Assembly (NCBI RefSeq): GCF_040151475.1
Contig: NZ_JBDKWG010000114.1
Span: 1-64,000 of the forward strand
Length of the DNA: 64,000 nucleotides
Direction of reading: 5' to 3'
Source of the DNA: CAXBNB01 sp040151475
Lineage (GTDB): Bacteria > Bacteroidota > Bacteroidia > Cytophagales > Cyclobacteriaceae
Part shown: positions 8,604-17,793 of the stretch, piece by piece
Layout of the letters: the number at the start of each line of letters is the position of its first letter
How positions within the stretch are numbered: position 1 is the stretch's first letter
Notes under the pieces: generated by a model
Told to the model about the DNA's origin: nothing
Database searches by the model: none
Seen by the model: only the letters and a program-made list of their open reading frames with translations
Translations under genes and position numbers: made by a program

Positions 8604-9251
8604 TCAGTGTGTTCTGTTTTTAAGGTTAAGATTTTTTATTTTGGGATTTAACATTTTATAATCCTCAGAATCTATCTGATCTATTAGTTTTAGAATATCA
8701 ACAAATGGTCTAACAATATTTCTTGTTTGTTGAAATTCTTTGATTGTAATTTTTGAAGGTGTATTCCAAGAATTATTATAATATCCAACATATAGACCCT
8801 CATTTTTCAATTGATCAGCAGAATCCCACCAATTGTTAAATTTCTTTTTAAAATACGGACTTAGGATTGAAATAAAGGGTTTAATACTCTCAATTATTGA
8901 TTTCATTTTGTTGGATTTAGGAGCTTCTAAATATTCAATAGTTCTCAATCCTGTTGCTAAAAGACTAACAATAGGCATCATTTCTTTTCCTTGAATATGT
9001 TTAAACTTATGCTTATAAAATATTGGGTTTACATCGAATGGTAAATCAATTTCCACATATCCTGCAAAAAGTACTATTGATTTAACACATTCCTCCATTG
9101 ATAAAATTAGCAATGAATTTGCTGACGCATATTGATTTACCTTGGCAAGGTGTATTCCATTGGAATATAAATTTCGAGCATTCTCTCCACTCTTTTTCGC
9201 TCCATCAAGAAGTATTGACTTATCTAGCTCTTTGAATTGTTTGTTGTTCAT
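8604..9251 (-). CDS. AbiV family abortive infection protein (HEPN-like)
   Basis: This 215-residue all-helical cytoplasmic protein matches the AbiV/HEPN pattern. An early helix (GAKKSGENARNLYSNGIHLA) is followed by YASANSLLILSMEECVKS, with the paired acidic residues and Lys typical of the family, and then KHKFKH. In lactococci AbiV blocks phage growth by binding a phage protein. Homologues elsewhere are annotated by similarity only. The gene stands alone between two unrelated metabolic genes and is visibly more AT-rich than its neighbours, which suggests acquisition. No phage or toxin-antitoxin partner is adjacent. Confidence 0.68.
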   Translation of the reverse strand: MNNKQFKELDKSILLDGAKKSGENARNLYSNGIHLAKVNQYASANSLLILSMEECVKSIVLFAGYVEIDLPFDVNPIFYKHKFKHIQGKEMMPIVSLLATGLRTIEYLEAPKSNKMKSIIESIKPFISILSPYFKKKFNNWWDSADQLKNEGLYVGYYNNSWNTPSKITIKEFQQTRNIVRPFVDILKLIDQIDSEDYKMLNPKIKNLNLKNRTH

Positions 9252-9322
9252 TCTGATGAAGGTGGAATATACATTGTTTAATTATTCAAAAAGAATCTAA
9301 TCAACCCTGATAGGGTTATTCT

Positions 9323-10786
9323 TCAACTCAAAATGTCTTTTACCACATTGCCATGAACATCCGTGAGGCGAAACCTGCGTCCCTGATGCTTGAATACCAG
9401 TGCTTCATGATTGATGCCAAGCGTGTGCAGTATGGTAGCCTGAAAGTCGTGAACATGAACCGGGTCTTTAACCACATTGTATCCGAACTCATCCGTTTCG
9501 CCATAGCTGATACCGGGTTTTACGCCACCGCCAGCCATCCATGCACTAAAACACCTTGGATGGTGATCCCGGCCATAGCGATGAACATCACTACCCTGTG
9601 AAAAATTGGTTCTACCGAATTCTCCTCCCCAAATCACCAGAGTGTCATCAAGTAGGCCTCTCCGTTTGAGGTCAGTGACCAAGGCAGCAGAAGCCTGGTC
9701 AGTATCCTTGCATTGTTTGCCGATGTGGTCAGGCAGGTCGTTGTGATGATCCCAACCCTGATGGTAGAGTTGGATAAACCTGACATCCCGTTCTGCCAGC
9801 TTTCTTGCCAATAAACAGTTGGCGGCATAGGTGCCCGGTATGCGTGATTCCGGCCCGTACAATTCATAAACCTCTTCAGGTTCATCGGACACATCCATTA
9901 CCTCTGGTACAGAAGTTTGCATACGGTAGGCCATTTCGTATTGAGCTATTCTGGTGTTTACTTCAGGATCTTGCACTTCGGCATGATAGAGTTCGTTCAA
10001 TTCCTTCAGATGATCCAAAACCCTTCGTCTGCTATGATGAGAAACCCCTTCAGGATTGGTCAGATACAAAACAGGTTCTTTTCCTGACCGGAATTGCACT
10101 CCCTGATGCAGCGAAGGTAGGAAACCTGTACCCCAGAGTCGGGATGATAGAGGTTGTGCAGCAGCTACTCTTCCTGTACCTTTCGACAGCAGTACACAAA
10201 ATGCAGGTAAGTTTTCATTGTTGCTACCCAATCCATAACTCAACCATGATCCCATACTTGGCCGCCCACTCAATTGTGAGCCGCTTTGGAAAAAAGTCAT
10301 TGCAGGATCATGATTGATAGCCTCCGTATGCAGTGATTTTACAAAACATAAGTCATCCGCAATTTTTGCTGTGTGGGGCAGGAGGTCACTGAGCCACGCA
10401 CCGCTTTGGCCGTATTGTTTGAAATTATGTACCGCACCTTTTAGCGGAAAACCTTTTTGATTGGCAGTCATTCCGGTCAATCTCTGTCCTTGTCTGACAG
10501 AATCCGGCAAATCTTCCCCTTCTCTTTGTTTGAGCAGTGGTTTATAGTCAAACAATTCCATTTGTGCCGGCCCCCCGCTTTGAAAAAGGTAGATCACTCT
10601 TTTCGCAGTGGGTGCATGGTGTGGTAGTTTTTGATGAGAAATTGCAGAGGGTTCGTTTTTGCTCATGCAACCGGGGATTAAACTACTTAAAGCAGCAACT
10701 CCAATTCCCGTTCCCGCACTTTTTAAAAATGCCCTTCTGCTTAGTTCTAAGGGTGAAAAATATTCTAAGAGTTCTTTTTCTTTCAT
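9323..10786 (-). CDS. DUF1501 family protein, Tat-exported
   Basis: This 487-residue protein carries a twin-arginine type signal (LSRRAFLKSAGTGIG near residue 16) and a lipoprotein-like Cys at SLIPGCMSK. The rest is a DUF1501 domain of the alkaline phosphatase/sulfatase superfamily, with QSGGPAQMELFDYKP near residue 70, HDPAMTF, and GGEFGRTNFSQG and GRDHHP toward the C-terminus. In Planctomycetota, Verrucomicrobiota and Bacteroidota such genes usually sit beside a DUF1549/DUF1553 cytochrome gene. None is adjacent here. The substrate is unknown; sulfated or polymeric carbohydrates have been suggested for the family. Confidence 0.85.
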   Translation of the reverse strand: MKEKELLEYFSPLELSRRAFLKSAGTGIGVAALSSLIPGCMSKNEPSAISHQKLPHHAPTAKRVIYLFQSGGPAQMELFDYKPLLKQREGEDLPDSVRQGQRLTGMTANQKGFPLKGAVHNFKQYGQSGAWLSDLLPHTAKIADDLCFVKSLHTEAINHDPAMTFFQSGSQLSGRPSMGSWLSYGLGSNNENLPAFCVLLSKGTGRVAAAQPLSSRLWGTGFLPSLHQGVQFRSGKEPVLYLTNPEGVSHHSRRRVLDHLKELNELYHAEVQDPEVNTRIAQYEMAYRMQTSVPEVMDVSDEPEEVYELYGPESRIPGTYAANCLLARKLAERDVRFIQLYHQGWDHHNDLPDHIGKQCKDTDQASAALVTDLKRRGLLDDTLVIWGGEFGRTNFSQGSDVHRYGRDHHPRCFSAWMAGGGVKPGISYGETDEFGYNVVKDPVHVHDFQATILHTLGINHEALVFKHQGRRFRLTDVHGNVVKDILS

Positions 10787-10816
10787 GATTTCCTTAATGT
10801 TTTTTAAAAATCAATT

Positions 10817-10842
10817 GAGGGATTTTTATTTTATATACGACC
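10817..10842 (+). promoter_or_regulatory. ECF-type promoter candidate upstream of fecR-1
   Basis: GAGGG (10817-10821) and CGACC (10838-10842) are separated by a T-rich 16-bp spacer, 46 bp before the first fecR. The arrangement matches that upstream of the second fecR (AGGGG, 16 bp, CGTCC). CGTC-like minus-10 elements are a known feature of ECF sigma promoters. Confidence 0.45.
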
Positions 10843-10888
10843 TCATTACAAGGCACACTGTAACGATAGAACATTTTTTTAAAAACTA

Positions 10889-11893
10889 ATGGATAATAAT
10901 AAAAAAAATATTGAACAAATCGTGGATGAATTCTTTCAGGGGAAAGAATCAAAACTCGGTAGAGAGTTGTTCAATAAATGGTATCAAAGCAACGGAAAAG
11001 AATTGCAGGAAATACCAGATAAAGAAACAATCAAAAAGGAAATTTTCCAATCAATTAGTCAAAAGGTTTTTGATAATAGTTCTAATTACGATGAAACCCT
11101 GAAGAGAAGAAGTCGATCCTTAGTGTTACCTGTTGTGTTAAAAATTGCAGCTTCTTTCGTTTTGCTATTGGGGTTTACATACCTTTTTTATAACAAATCA
11201 GAAGTTATAAGTATCCAAAAGGAATCCATTACTCAGGTTGAGAAGTCTAACTCCAGAGGTGAAAGATCCACTTTTAGGTTGCCTGACGGTACTATTGTAA
11301 AGCTTAATTCCGACAGTAGGCTCAGGTTCAATGAGGCTTTTGATATTGATAAGAGAGAGGTTTATCTGGAGGGGGAAGCATTTTTTGATGTTGTAAAAGA
11401 TTCAAAAAGACCTTTCAGAGTGTTTTCTTCCGGGGTAGTGACTACTGCTTTAGGGACATCTTTTAATGTAAAGGCTTTTAATACAGATAAACTTAATTTG
11501 GATGAGATAGAAGTATCTCTTGTTACCGGTAAAGTGAATGTGCATAATGAAGAATCAAATACCGATTTGATACTGATACCAGGAGAGCAGGCGGTGATTA
11601 GAAATACAAAGGGTTTTAAAAGAACCTTTGATGAATTAGAAATACTAGGGTGGAAAGATGGTGTGGTTCACTTTAAAGATACAGATTTCAACGAAATAGT
11701 TAGTGAATTAGAAAGGTGGTACGATGTTGATTTTGAAGTGAATGGGTTGAGTGAATCGGAGGGTCACCGTTTGAAAGGAACAGGAAAGTTCAATACTCAA
11801 AAACAAACATTGACAACCATACTTGAGGTTTTGAGCCACTCTATGAATTTTCAGTATGATTTAACAGAAAGAAAAGTATCAATAAATTTTTAA
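10889..11893 (+). CDS. FecR family anti-sigma/sensor protein (module 1)
   Basis: This 334-residue single-pass inner-membrane protein has a cytoplasmic N-terminus of about 78 residues (the anti-sigma part), one membrane helix at about 80-100, a periplasmic FecR domain (LPDGTIVKLNSDSRLRF near 132, GEAFFDV near 162) and a C-terminal DUF4974 domain from about 265. FecR proteins relay occupancy of a TonB-dependent receptor to an ECF sigma factor. Normally the sigma gene lies directly upstream, but here the upstream gene is a divergent DUF1501 protein. SusC follows after 148 bp, so this FecR probably senses the SusC-SusD pair. Confidence 0.93.
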   Translation: MDNNKKNIEQIVDEFFQGKESKLGRELFNKWYQSNGKELQEIPDKETIKKEIFQSISQKVFDNSSNYDETLKRRSRSLVLPVVLKIAASFVLLLGFTYLFYNKSEVISIQKESITQVEKSNSRGERSTFRLPDGTIVKLNSDSRLRFNEAFDIDKREVYLEGEAFFDVVKDSKRPFRVFSSGVVTTALGTSFNVKAFNTDKLNLDEIEVSLVTGKVNVHNEESNTDLILIPGEQAVIRNTKGFKRTFDELEILGWKDGVVHFKDTDFNEIVSELERWYDVDFEVNGLSESEGHRLKGTGKFNTQKQTLTTILEVLSHSMNFQYDLTERKVSINF

Positions 11894-11930
11894 AGTATGT
11901 CAAGAAATACAAACACCAGTTAAAAAAAGA

Positions 11931-11955
11931 ACCCCAAATGCCAGGCATTCGGGGT
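11931..11955 (+). other. Hairpin in the fecR-susC leader (module 1)
   Basis: ACCCC/GGGGT and AATGCC/GGCATT form a nearly continuous stem of about 11 bp, with one mismatch and a minimal loop. No T-tract follows, so it is not a classical terminator. It lies 38 bp after fecR and 87 bp before susC. A role in mRNA processing or attenuation is possible. Confidence 0.5.
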
Positions 11956-12041
11956 AGGTCTTACTTCCGGGAATCCACTCGCTAAAATGATTTTCCAGGA
12001 AAATAGCAAAACAGATGTTTCACTAAATACAATGCAAAAGT

Positions 12042-15000
12042 ATGAAAAAAAAAGTACTAAGGTTACTTATTATGACCACTAAATTCACATTATATGGATT
12101 GTTCTTACAGGCGTTATTCATCAGTGTGATCTATGCTCATGAAGGCAAAGCCCAATTCAAAAGCGCAAATGATATATTCATAAATCAATTGAAAAATGAG
12201 CAGACACTCATAGAGGTATTCGACTTGATCGAAGCAAAAACTGATTTGGAAATTTTCTACGTGAAAGATGACCTGAATCAGGATTTAATTATTAAACTAT
12301 CATCAAAAAAAAACAGATCTGTTTATGACGTTCTCGTAGAAGTTTCTAAACAGGCAAAGTTGAAATTCAGACAGGTGAATAATATTATATCGGCTTCACC
12401 TATGAATAATAAGCTTCTGCTAAAGAATGAAACCCCTGTTGAAGTAGTTTTAAATGCTGATGTGTCTATCTCAGGTAAAGTTACTGATGATACAGGCAAC
12501 AGCTTGCCGGGTGTTAATGTAATTGTCAAAGGCACCACTACAGGGATTGTTACCGATATTGAAGGTAATTATAAAATGGATGTGCCGGAAAACGCTGTGA
12601 TGGTATTTTCTTTTATCGGATATGTTTCTAAGGAAATTGATGTTACAGGAAGGTCAATTGTAGATGTCGTTTTAGAACCGGATCTTACTCAGCTTGAAGA
12701 AGTAGTGGTAACTGCTATGGGTGTAATGAGAGATAGAAAATCTCTTGGTTATGCTATAAGTAAAGTAGAAGGGAAAGACCTTGTGAAAGCTGGTAATCCG
12801 GTGAACCCGTTTAGTATTTTGCAAGGAAGAGCTTCCGGAGTAAATGTACGACAATCCGTTTCCGGGCCTACAGGAGGTGTGGAAATTAATATCAGAGGTA
12901 CTAATGCCCTGGAGTTTGAAGCCAACACCAGGCCGTTATTTGTGATTGATGGTGTACCTATGTATGATACTGAAAGTAGTACTAACGCATCAGGAGGTAA
13001 TGCAGAGCGTCAGGGAGATTATGGTAGTGGAATTAATGATTTGAATGCTCTTGATATCGAATCCCTTGAAGTTTTAAAAGGAGCTAAAGCTTCTGTTCTT
13101 TATGGAAGTGCAGGTGGTAACGGAGTAGTATTAATTACTACCAAAAAAGGTAAAAAAACGAAAGGATTTGGTGTTGATATCAATTACCAGTATTCTATTG
13201 AAAGGCCTAAAAACTATATAGACTTTCAAAATGAATTCGGAACAGGATGGAATGAATATGATGAATCTTATTTAGATATTGATGGAGTTGAGACCAGGGT
13301 TCAAAACACTGCTGCTGCTAGCTTTGGGCCTGCATTTGCCGGAAATGAAGATGTGCAGATGTTATATTGGGACGGTGTAACCCGTCCATACCAGGCATAT
13401 CCCAATAACTATATGTTCTTTTATGAAAATGGACATACACAAAGTACCAATGTTGCTGTGAGCAATGGGGGAGACTATGGAAATACTCGGTTTTCATATA
13501 CCAACTATGATTATCAGGGAATTGTACCTGATTTTTTCCAAAAGAAAAACACACTCAGTTTTGCAGGAAAATTGAATATTTCTCCAAAAGTGACCCTTGA
13601 TTTTTCTTCAAATTTTTACAGTGTAAAAACACAAAATAGAATTACCGAGTGGGCAGTGGGTATGGTCAATGGTTTGAACAGAGATGCTCCTTACGAAGAG
13701 TTAATGGCTAATGGGAAATACAAAGTAACCGATCCGGATGATCCTAATTATGGTTATTCTTATACAGCTGATTATCGTGACTTCAACGATCCGGATTATG
13801 TTGACGGCATCTTACAGCAATATTATCCTCAAAGCCCTATGGCCGGACAGCTTTATCATAGAGAAAACAACAGGTATGTTGATGAAAAGTCACATTTGAT
13901 TTCTTCCATACGACCTACCGTTTACCTTACTGACTGGCTGTATTTTGTGGGGCAAGCCAGTATAGATCAAATCTATACAGATATAGAAAACAGGGAAAAA
14001 CCAATAGCTGTTGATCCAGTGATTTTGGGAGGAGAATACAGAGTTCAAAAGGAAAAAGCATTAAACCAGGAATACAGGGCATTTTTAAATTTTGATAAAA
14101 GTGTGCTTGATGACCGATTGAAGGTTTTTGTGATGGGAGGAACTGCGTATAGCCAACAGTATAGGGATAAATTATATGCTGGTATTTCTGCAGCACCGGG
14201 CAATACAGGGTTTACTTATGCAGATTGGTACAACTTGGGAAATCAGGTGGTAGATATAGATGGTAATGTATGGCCTGATAATGGCAATGAAATTGGAAAT
14301 GTAAGGGGCTATTCAACTGATGAAAGAAAAACATTCAGCTATATTGGGTTGGCTACTTTAACCTGGGATAATATATATACACTGGAGTTAAATGCCAGAA
14401 ATGATAAGTCTTCTACTTTAGACCCTGATAATAATTCTTACTTCTACTCTGGTGCAGCATTTACATGGAATTTTACAAATCCTGCAAAGAATATTCTTCC
14501 GGCAATGCAGTTTGGTAAATTGAGGATGTCTTTCGCAGACGTAGGGCGGGATGCACCGAGTACATATTTTGCAACTCAAAGTTTGCAGGCAGGTAGTTTA
14601 GTAAACGGAACAGATGCATTGAGGGTGTCTGTGCCTTCTGCACTTTTTGGAGGAGTTATTAAACCTGAACGAAAGAGAGAATTTGAGATAGGAACTGAAA
14701 TGAATTTTTTCAAAGGAAATCGTTTGAGTTTTGATTTTTCTTATTACAACAACCATGTTTATGATCAAATAATGTCTGTTCAATTGACAGAAACAAGTGG
14801 AGCGACTGCTATTAAGTTGAATGCTGGGGATGTACAAAACTGGGGTTTTGAAGTAGGATTAAATGGTACAGCAATCCAAACCAGCAATATAAGATGGGAT
14901 ATGACCTTAACTATGGCAAGTCAACACAACAAAATAGTTGAGTTGTTTCCCGGTTTACCTAAAAAAGTAATTACTAGTGTAGGACATGGGATACAGGTTT

Positions 15001-15818
15001 TGGCTAAAGAGGGAGAACGTTCAGGAAATATATATGCTGTAGGCCCAAGAACAGTAGAAGAAGGGCCCTTTGCCGGAAGGCCAGTTGTAGAGCCGGGAGG
15101 AGTGAGTTATGTACTAGACGATCAGGAAGATATACTTACAGGCAATATTTATCCAAATCTTTTAGGTGGTTTTTCTTCCAACCTTAGGTATAAAGGGTTT
15201 AATCTTGGAGTATTTTTAGATTATTCTTACGGAGCAAGTGTTTATAACTTTGCTGATTACGTATTGAAAGGGACAGGCACAAGTGCTCAGTCTTTACCAG
15301 GTCGAAATGAAGAATATGGTGGAATTGCCTATTATATCGATGATGCTACAGGAGATTATGTGCCATGGGAACACAATCAGGCAGCTCCTGCCAATGCACA
15401 AGACGGACTTGTGTATCATGATGGAATAGTTTTAAATGGTGTTCAGGAAGATGCATCTGATCCTGAGAATGTGGTATATACAGAAAACGAGGAAATTGTA
15501 AGTGCTGGTGACTATTATTACACCAACTATGTTTACTGGACAGGTGGACAGTTGTTAGACGGTGTAAATAATCGATACGATAATGATTACATTAAACTTA
15601 GAGAAGTTTCATTATCCTATAGCTTTCCATACAACACTGCTCAGAAGCTAAGCTTACAAAACCTGTCTATATCTCTGTTTGCAAGAAATATTGGCTATCT
15701 GTATAAGACTATGCCAAATTTTGATGCAGAAGCATCTACCGGTACAAAAACTTTCAAAGGAGAAACTGTTTTACCTTCTACTCAAAGTTTTGGATTTCAG
15801 ATTTCTTTAGGAATATAA
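12042..15818 (+). CDS. SusC/RagA family TonB-dependent outer-membrane transporter (module 1)
   Basis: This 1258-residue protein has a signal peptide to about residue 38, an STN domain (about 55-120), a carboxypeptidase-like beta-sandwich (about 145-220, starting ISGKVTDDTGNSLPGVNV), a TonB-box region (LEEVVVTAMG), a plug (about 235-360, ending YGSAGGNGVVLITTKKGK) and a 22-strand-type barrel. The STN domain marks transducers that signal through FecR, which agrees with the upstream gene. The partner SusD starts 12 bp downstream. No glycoside hydrolase or peptidase is adjacent, so the imported nutrient is unknown. Confidence 0.96.
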   Translation: MKKKVLRLLIMTTKFTLYGLFLQALFISVIYAHEGKAQFKSANDIFINQLKNEQTLIEVFDLIEAKTDLEIFYVKDDLNQDLIIKLSSKKNRSVYDVLVEVSKQAKLKFRQVNNIISASPMNNKLLLKNETPVEVVLNADVSISGKVTDDTGNSLPGVNVIVKGTTTGIVTDIEGNYKMDVPENAVMVFSFIGYVSKEIDVTGRSIVDVVLEPDLTQLEEVVVTAMGVMRDRKSLGYAISKVEGKDLVKAGNPVNPFSILQGRASGVNVRQSVSGPTGGVEINIRGTNALEFEANTRPLFVIDGVPMYDTESSTNASGGNAERQGDYGSGINDLNALDIESLEVLKGAKASVLYGSAGGNGVVLITTKKGKKTKGFGVDINYQYSIERPKNYIDFQNEFGTGWNEYDESYLDIDGVETRVQNTAAASFGPAFAGNEDVQMLYWDGVTRPYQAYPNNYMFFYENGHTQSTNVAVSNGGDYGNTRFSYTNYDYQGIVPDFFQKKNTLSFAGKLNISPKVTLDFSSNFYSVKTQNRITEWAVGMVNGLNRDAPYEELMANGKYKVTDPDDPNYGYSYTADYRDFNDPDYVDGILQQYYPQSPMAGQLYHRENNRYVDEKSHLISSIRPTVYLTDWLYFVGQASIDQIYTDIENREKPIAVDPVILGGEYRVQKEKALNQEYRAFLNFDKSVLDDRLKVFVMGGTAYSQQYRDKLYAGISAAPGNTGFTYADWYNLGNQVVDIDGNVWPDNGNEIGNVRGYSTDERKTFSYIGLATLTWDNIYTLELNARNDKSSTLDPDNNSYFYSGAAFTWNFTNPAKNILPAMQFGKLRMSFADVGRDAPSTYFATQSLQAGSLVNGTDALRVSVPSALFGGVIKPERKREFEIGTEMNFFKGNRLSFDFSYYNNHVYDQIMSVQLTETSGATAIKLNAGDVQNWGFEVGLNGTAIQTSNIRWDMTLTMASQHNKIVELFPGLPKKVITSVGHGIQVLAKEGERSGNIYAVGPRTVEEGPFAGRPVVEPGGVSYVLDDQEDILTGNIYPNLLGGFSSNLRYKGFNLGVFLDYSYGASVYNFADYVLKGTGTSAQSLPGRNEEYGGIAYYIDDATGDYVPWEHNQAAPANAQDGLVYHDGIVLNGVQEDASDPENVVYTENEEIVSAGDYYYTNYVYWTGGQLLDGVNNRYDNDYIKLREVSLSYSFPYNTAQKLSLQNLSISLFARNIGYLYKTMPNFDAEASTGTKTFKGETVLPSTQSFGFQISLGI

Positions 15819-15830
15819 TCATACGATATT

Positions 15831-17693
15831 ATGAAAAAACATATTATAACAATAATTGCCATTCTGTTGATAAGTTCGACAGCTTGCAATGATCAAATAG
15901 ATGAGCTTTTTGAAAATCCAAACATTTATGGTCCTCAGGAAGAACTAGTGCCTAGAATGTTTGCTCAAATGATGAGTGACGCAGCTAATTTCAAAGATCA
16001 GAATATTTCTTATTATAGAAATATCAATTCTCCAGGTCTTGGGTTTCCAATCAGGACGCATTTAGTATCACCTCCTCATGTATCAACTACCCGATTTGAA
16101 AATTATGATGACCATATCGCCAGTTTTCCGGAAACATTTGCAATGGGGCGTTTGTATAACTTTGGTGTAAACAATTATCAGGAGCTTCCATTTATGGAAA
16201 ATCTGATTTCAGAAATGAGTGAAGAGGATAAGGCCGATAATATGATTTATTCTTACATGATCAGACTTTTTTACCTCAATAGTGTGTTGAAAAGCGTGGA
16301 TGTATATAACTCGATTCCATACAGTGAGGCATTACAAGCATCAGAGGGAAATTATTTTCCGAAATTTGATGATGGATGGGAAATTTATCAGGATGCTTTA
16401 GCCAAATTCAAAGAATATGCTGATGGTATCAAGGCTGCTGGTTCAAAATTGTCTACAAAAGGGCAGACTTTATTCTCTCGTTACGATATAGTCTTTGGAG
16501 GAGATACTGATCGATGGGCTAAAATGGCTACAGCATGGCGTTTGCGTGCTGCGATTAGAGTGAGTGATGTTTATCCGACCGAGGCTGGTGCAATTATAGC
16601 TGATATTGTAAGCAGTGGAAACCTTCCGACTGAAGACTTGGAAACTCCTATAGAACAGTGGGTATCGACTGCAAATGGAGGTCCGGGATACAAAGGGAAT
16701 TTCTCAAGATGGTTATACTACACCTGGGTGACTCCTGAAATTTTGTATTGGCTGGATGCTGATCAGGATCATGTATATACGGAAGGTCAGGATGACCCCA
16801 GATTGCCGGCACTGGTTGTTCCAAATAGAGAAGGTTTATATACACCTATTTCTTATGATCAGGAAATTGCATCCATTATGTCAACTACGGTACAAGACTG
16901 GAACAAAACCGATTATAATTATAATAATTTCTGGTACTCTGCTAATGACAGGTATGCCAGGTCAGATTTGCACTATCGGTATGATACCTGGGCACATTGG
17001 AATGGACATACTCTCCATAATTTAGTTGAACCTATCAGAATATTTACTTATGCTGAAGTACAACTTTTGTTGGCAGAAGCGGCACTGAAAAATTTAACCA
17101 GTACAGGTTCTAGTGCTCGTCAGCATATAGAAAATGCAGTTTCAAGCTCTATAAATTATTGGTACAAGCTCAATAATTATGGAAAACTGACTTCAACAGG
17201 AGAAGCCAGTATTCCGACTGAAGATAACGCTAATGGCAAGGGCGTTAATTTCTATTCCATGACGTTTCCAACGAAACCTTCTGGTACTGTTATTCAGGAT
17301 TGGGCTTCTAAAATTGGGCAGGATTTTGAAAATGCTGTCGATACAGAAGCTAAGATGGAAATATTGATGCAACAAAAATACATTGATATTAATGTACATG
17401 AGGTACTTGAATTATTTGCTGAGTTACGACGAACCAGACATCCTACCTTGGGTAAATTCCGTGATCAGGGTGGAGTTTTGAGAGAAGATAATGGCATGGT
17501 AGAAAGAGTAATTTATCCTTCTGATGCGTCTGATTTTAATGCTGAGAGCTTCTCAAGAGTGAGAGATCAAAACAATTATTCAACTCCAATATTTTGGGTG
17601 CCCGACAGTAAAAAGGGAGTTAGTCCTTATGTGGAAAATGATTTATATTATTATCCTGAATATCCGGGAATTCCCGAGACTTTTAAAGATTAA
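15831..17693 (+). CDS. SusD/RagB family outer-membrane lipoprotein, SusD-like_2 type (module 1)
   Basis: This 620-residue lipoprotein (lipobox ISSTACNDQ, Cys19) resembles the SusD-like_2 branch of nutrient-binding outer-membrane lipoproteins. It has an N-terminal helical TPR-like scaffold (for example YSYMIRLFYLNSVLKSVDVY and WAKMATAWRLRAAIRVSD) and a late block ILMQQKYIDINVHEVLELFAELRRTRHP typical of the family. It caps the SusC channel and binds the substrate at the cell surface. It starts 12 bp after susC and is followed by a strong terminator. The substrate is not deducible. Confidence 0.93.
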   Translation: MKKHIITIIAILLISSTACNDQIDELFENPNIYGPQEELVPRMFAQMMSDAANFKDQNISYYRNINSPGLGFPIRTHLVSPPHVSTTRFENYDDHIASFPETFAMGRLYNFGVNNYQELPFMENLISEMSEEDKADNMIYSYMIRLFYLNSVLKSVDVYNSIPYSEALQASEGNYFPKFDDGWEIYQDALAKFKEYADGIKAAGSKLSTKGQTLFSRYDIVFGGDTDRWAKMATAWRLRAAIRVSDVYPTEAGAIIADIVSSGNLPTEDLETPIEQWVSTANGGPGYKGNFSRWLYYTWVTPEILYWLDADQDHVYTEGQDDPRLPALVVPNREGLYTPISYDQEIASIMSTTVQDWNKTDYNYNNFWYSANDRYARSDLHYRYDTWAHWNGHTLHNLVEPIRIFTYAEVQLLLAEAALKNLTSTGSSARQHIENAVSSSINYWYKLNNYGKLTSTGEASIPTEDNANGKGVNFYSMTFPTKPSGTVIQDWASKIGQDFENAVDTEAKMEILMQQKYIDINVHEVLELFAELRRTRHPTLGKFRDQGGVLREDNGMVERVIYPSDASDFNAESFSRVRDQNNYSTPIFWVPDSKKGVSPYVENDLYYYPEYPGIPETFKD

Positions 17694-17713
17694 GATTAGT
17701 TAGCCTATAAAGG

Positions 17714-17741
17714 TGAGTCCTTATGGACTCATCTTTTTTTT
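17714..17741 (+). terminator. Rho-independent terminator after SusD module 1
   Basis: TGAGTCC and GGACTCA form a 7-bp stem around a TTAT loop, and a run of T residues follows (interrupted by one C). It ends the fecR-susC-susD transcript and separates it from the plug-protein gene. Confidence 0.85.
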
Positions 17742-17793
17742 ATTTTTAACCCCCTGTAAGTCTATAATGCACAAATAGTCTCAAACCAAATAA

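Noticed and set aside
9353..10889. Several plus-strand open frames across the DUF1501 gene
   Set aside because: They are antisense shadows; the minus-strand frame has a full-length family match and Tat signal.
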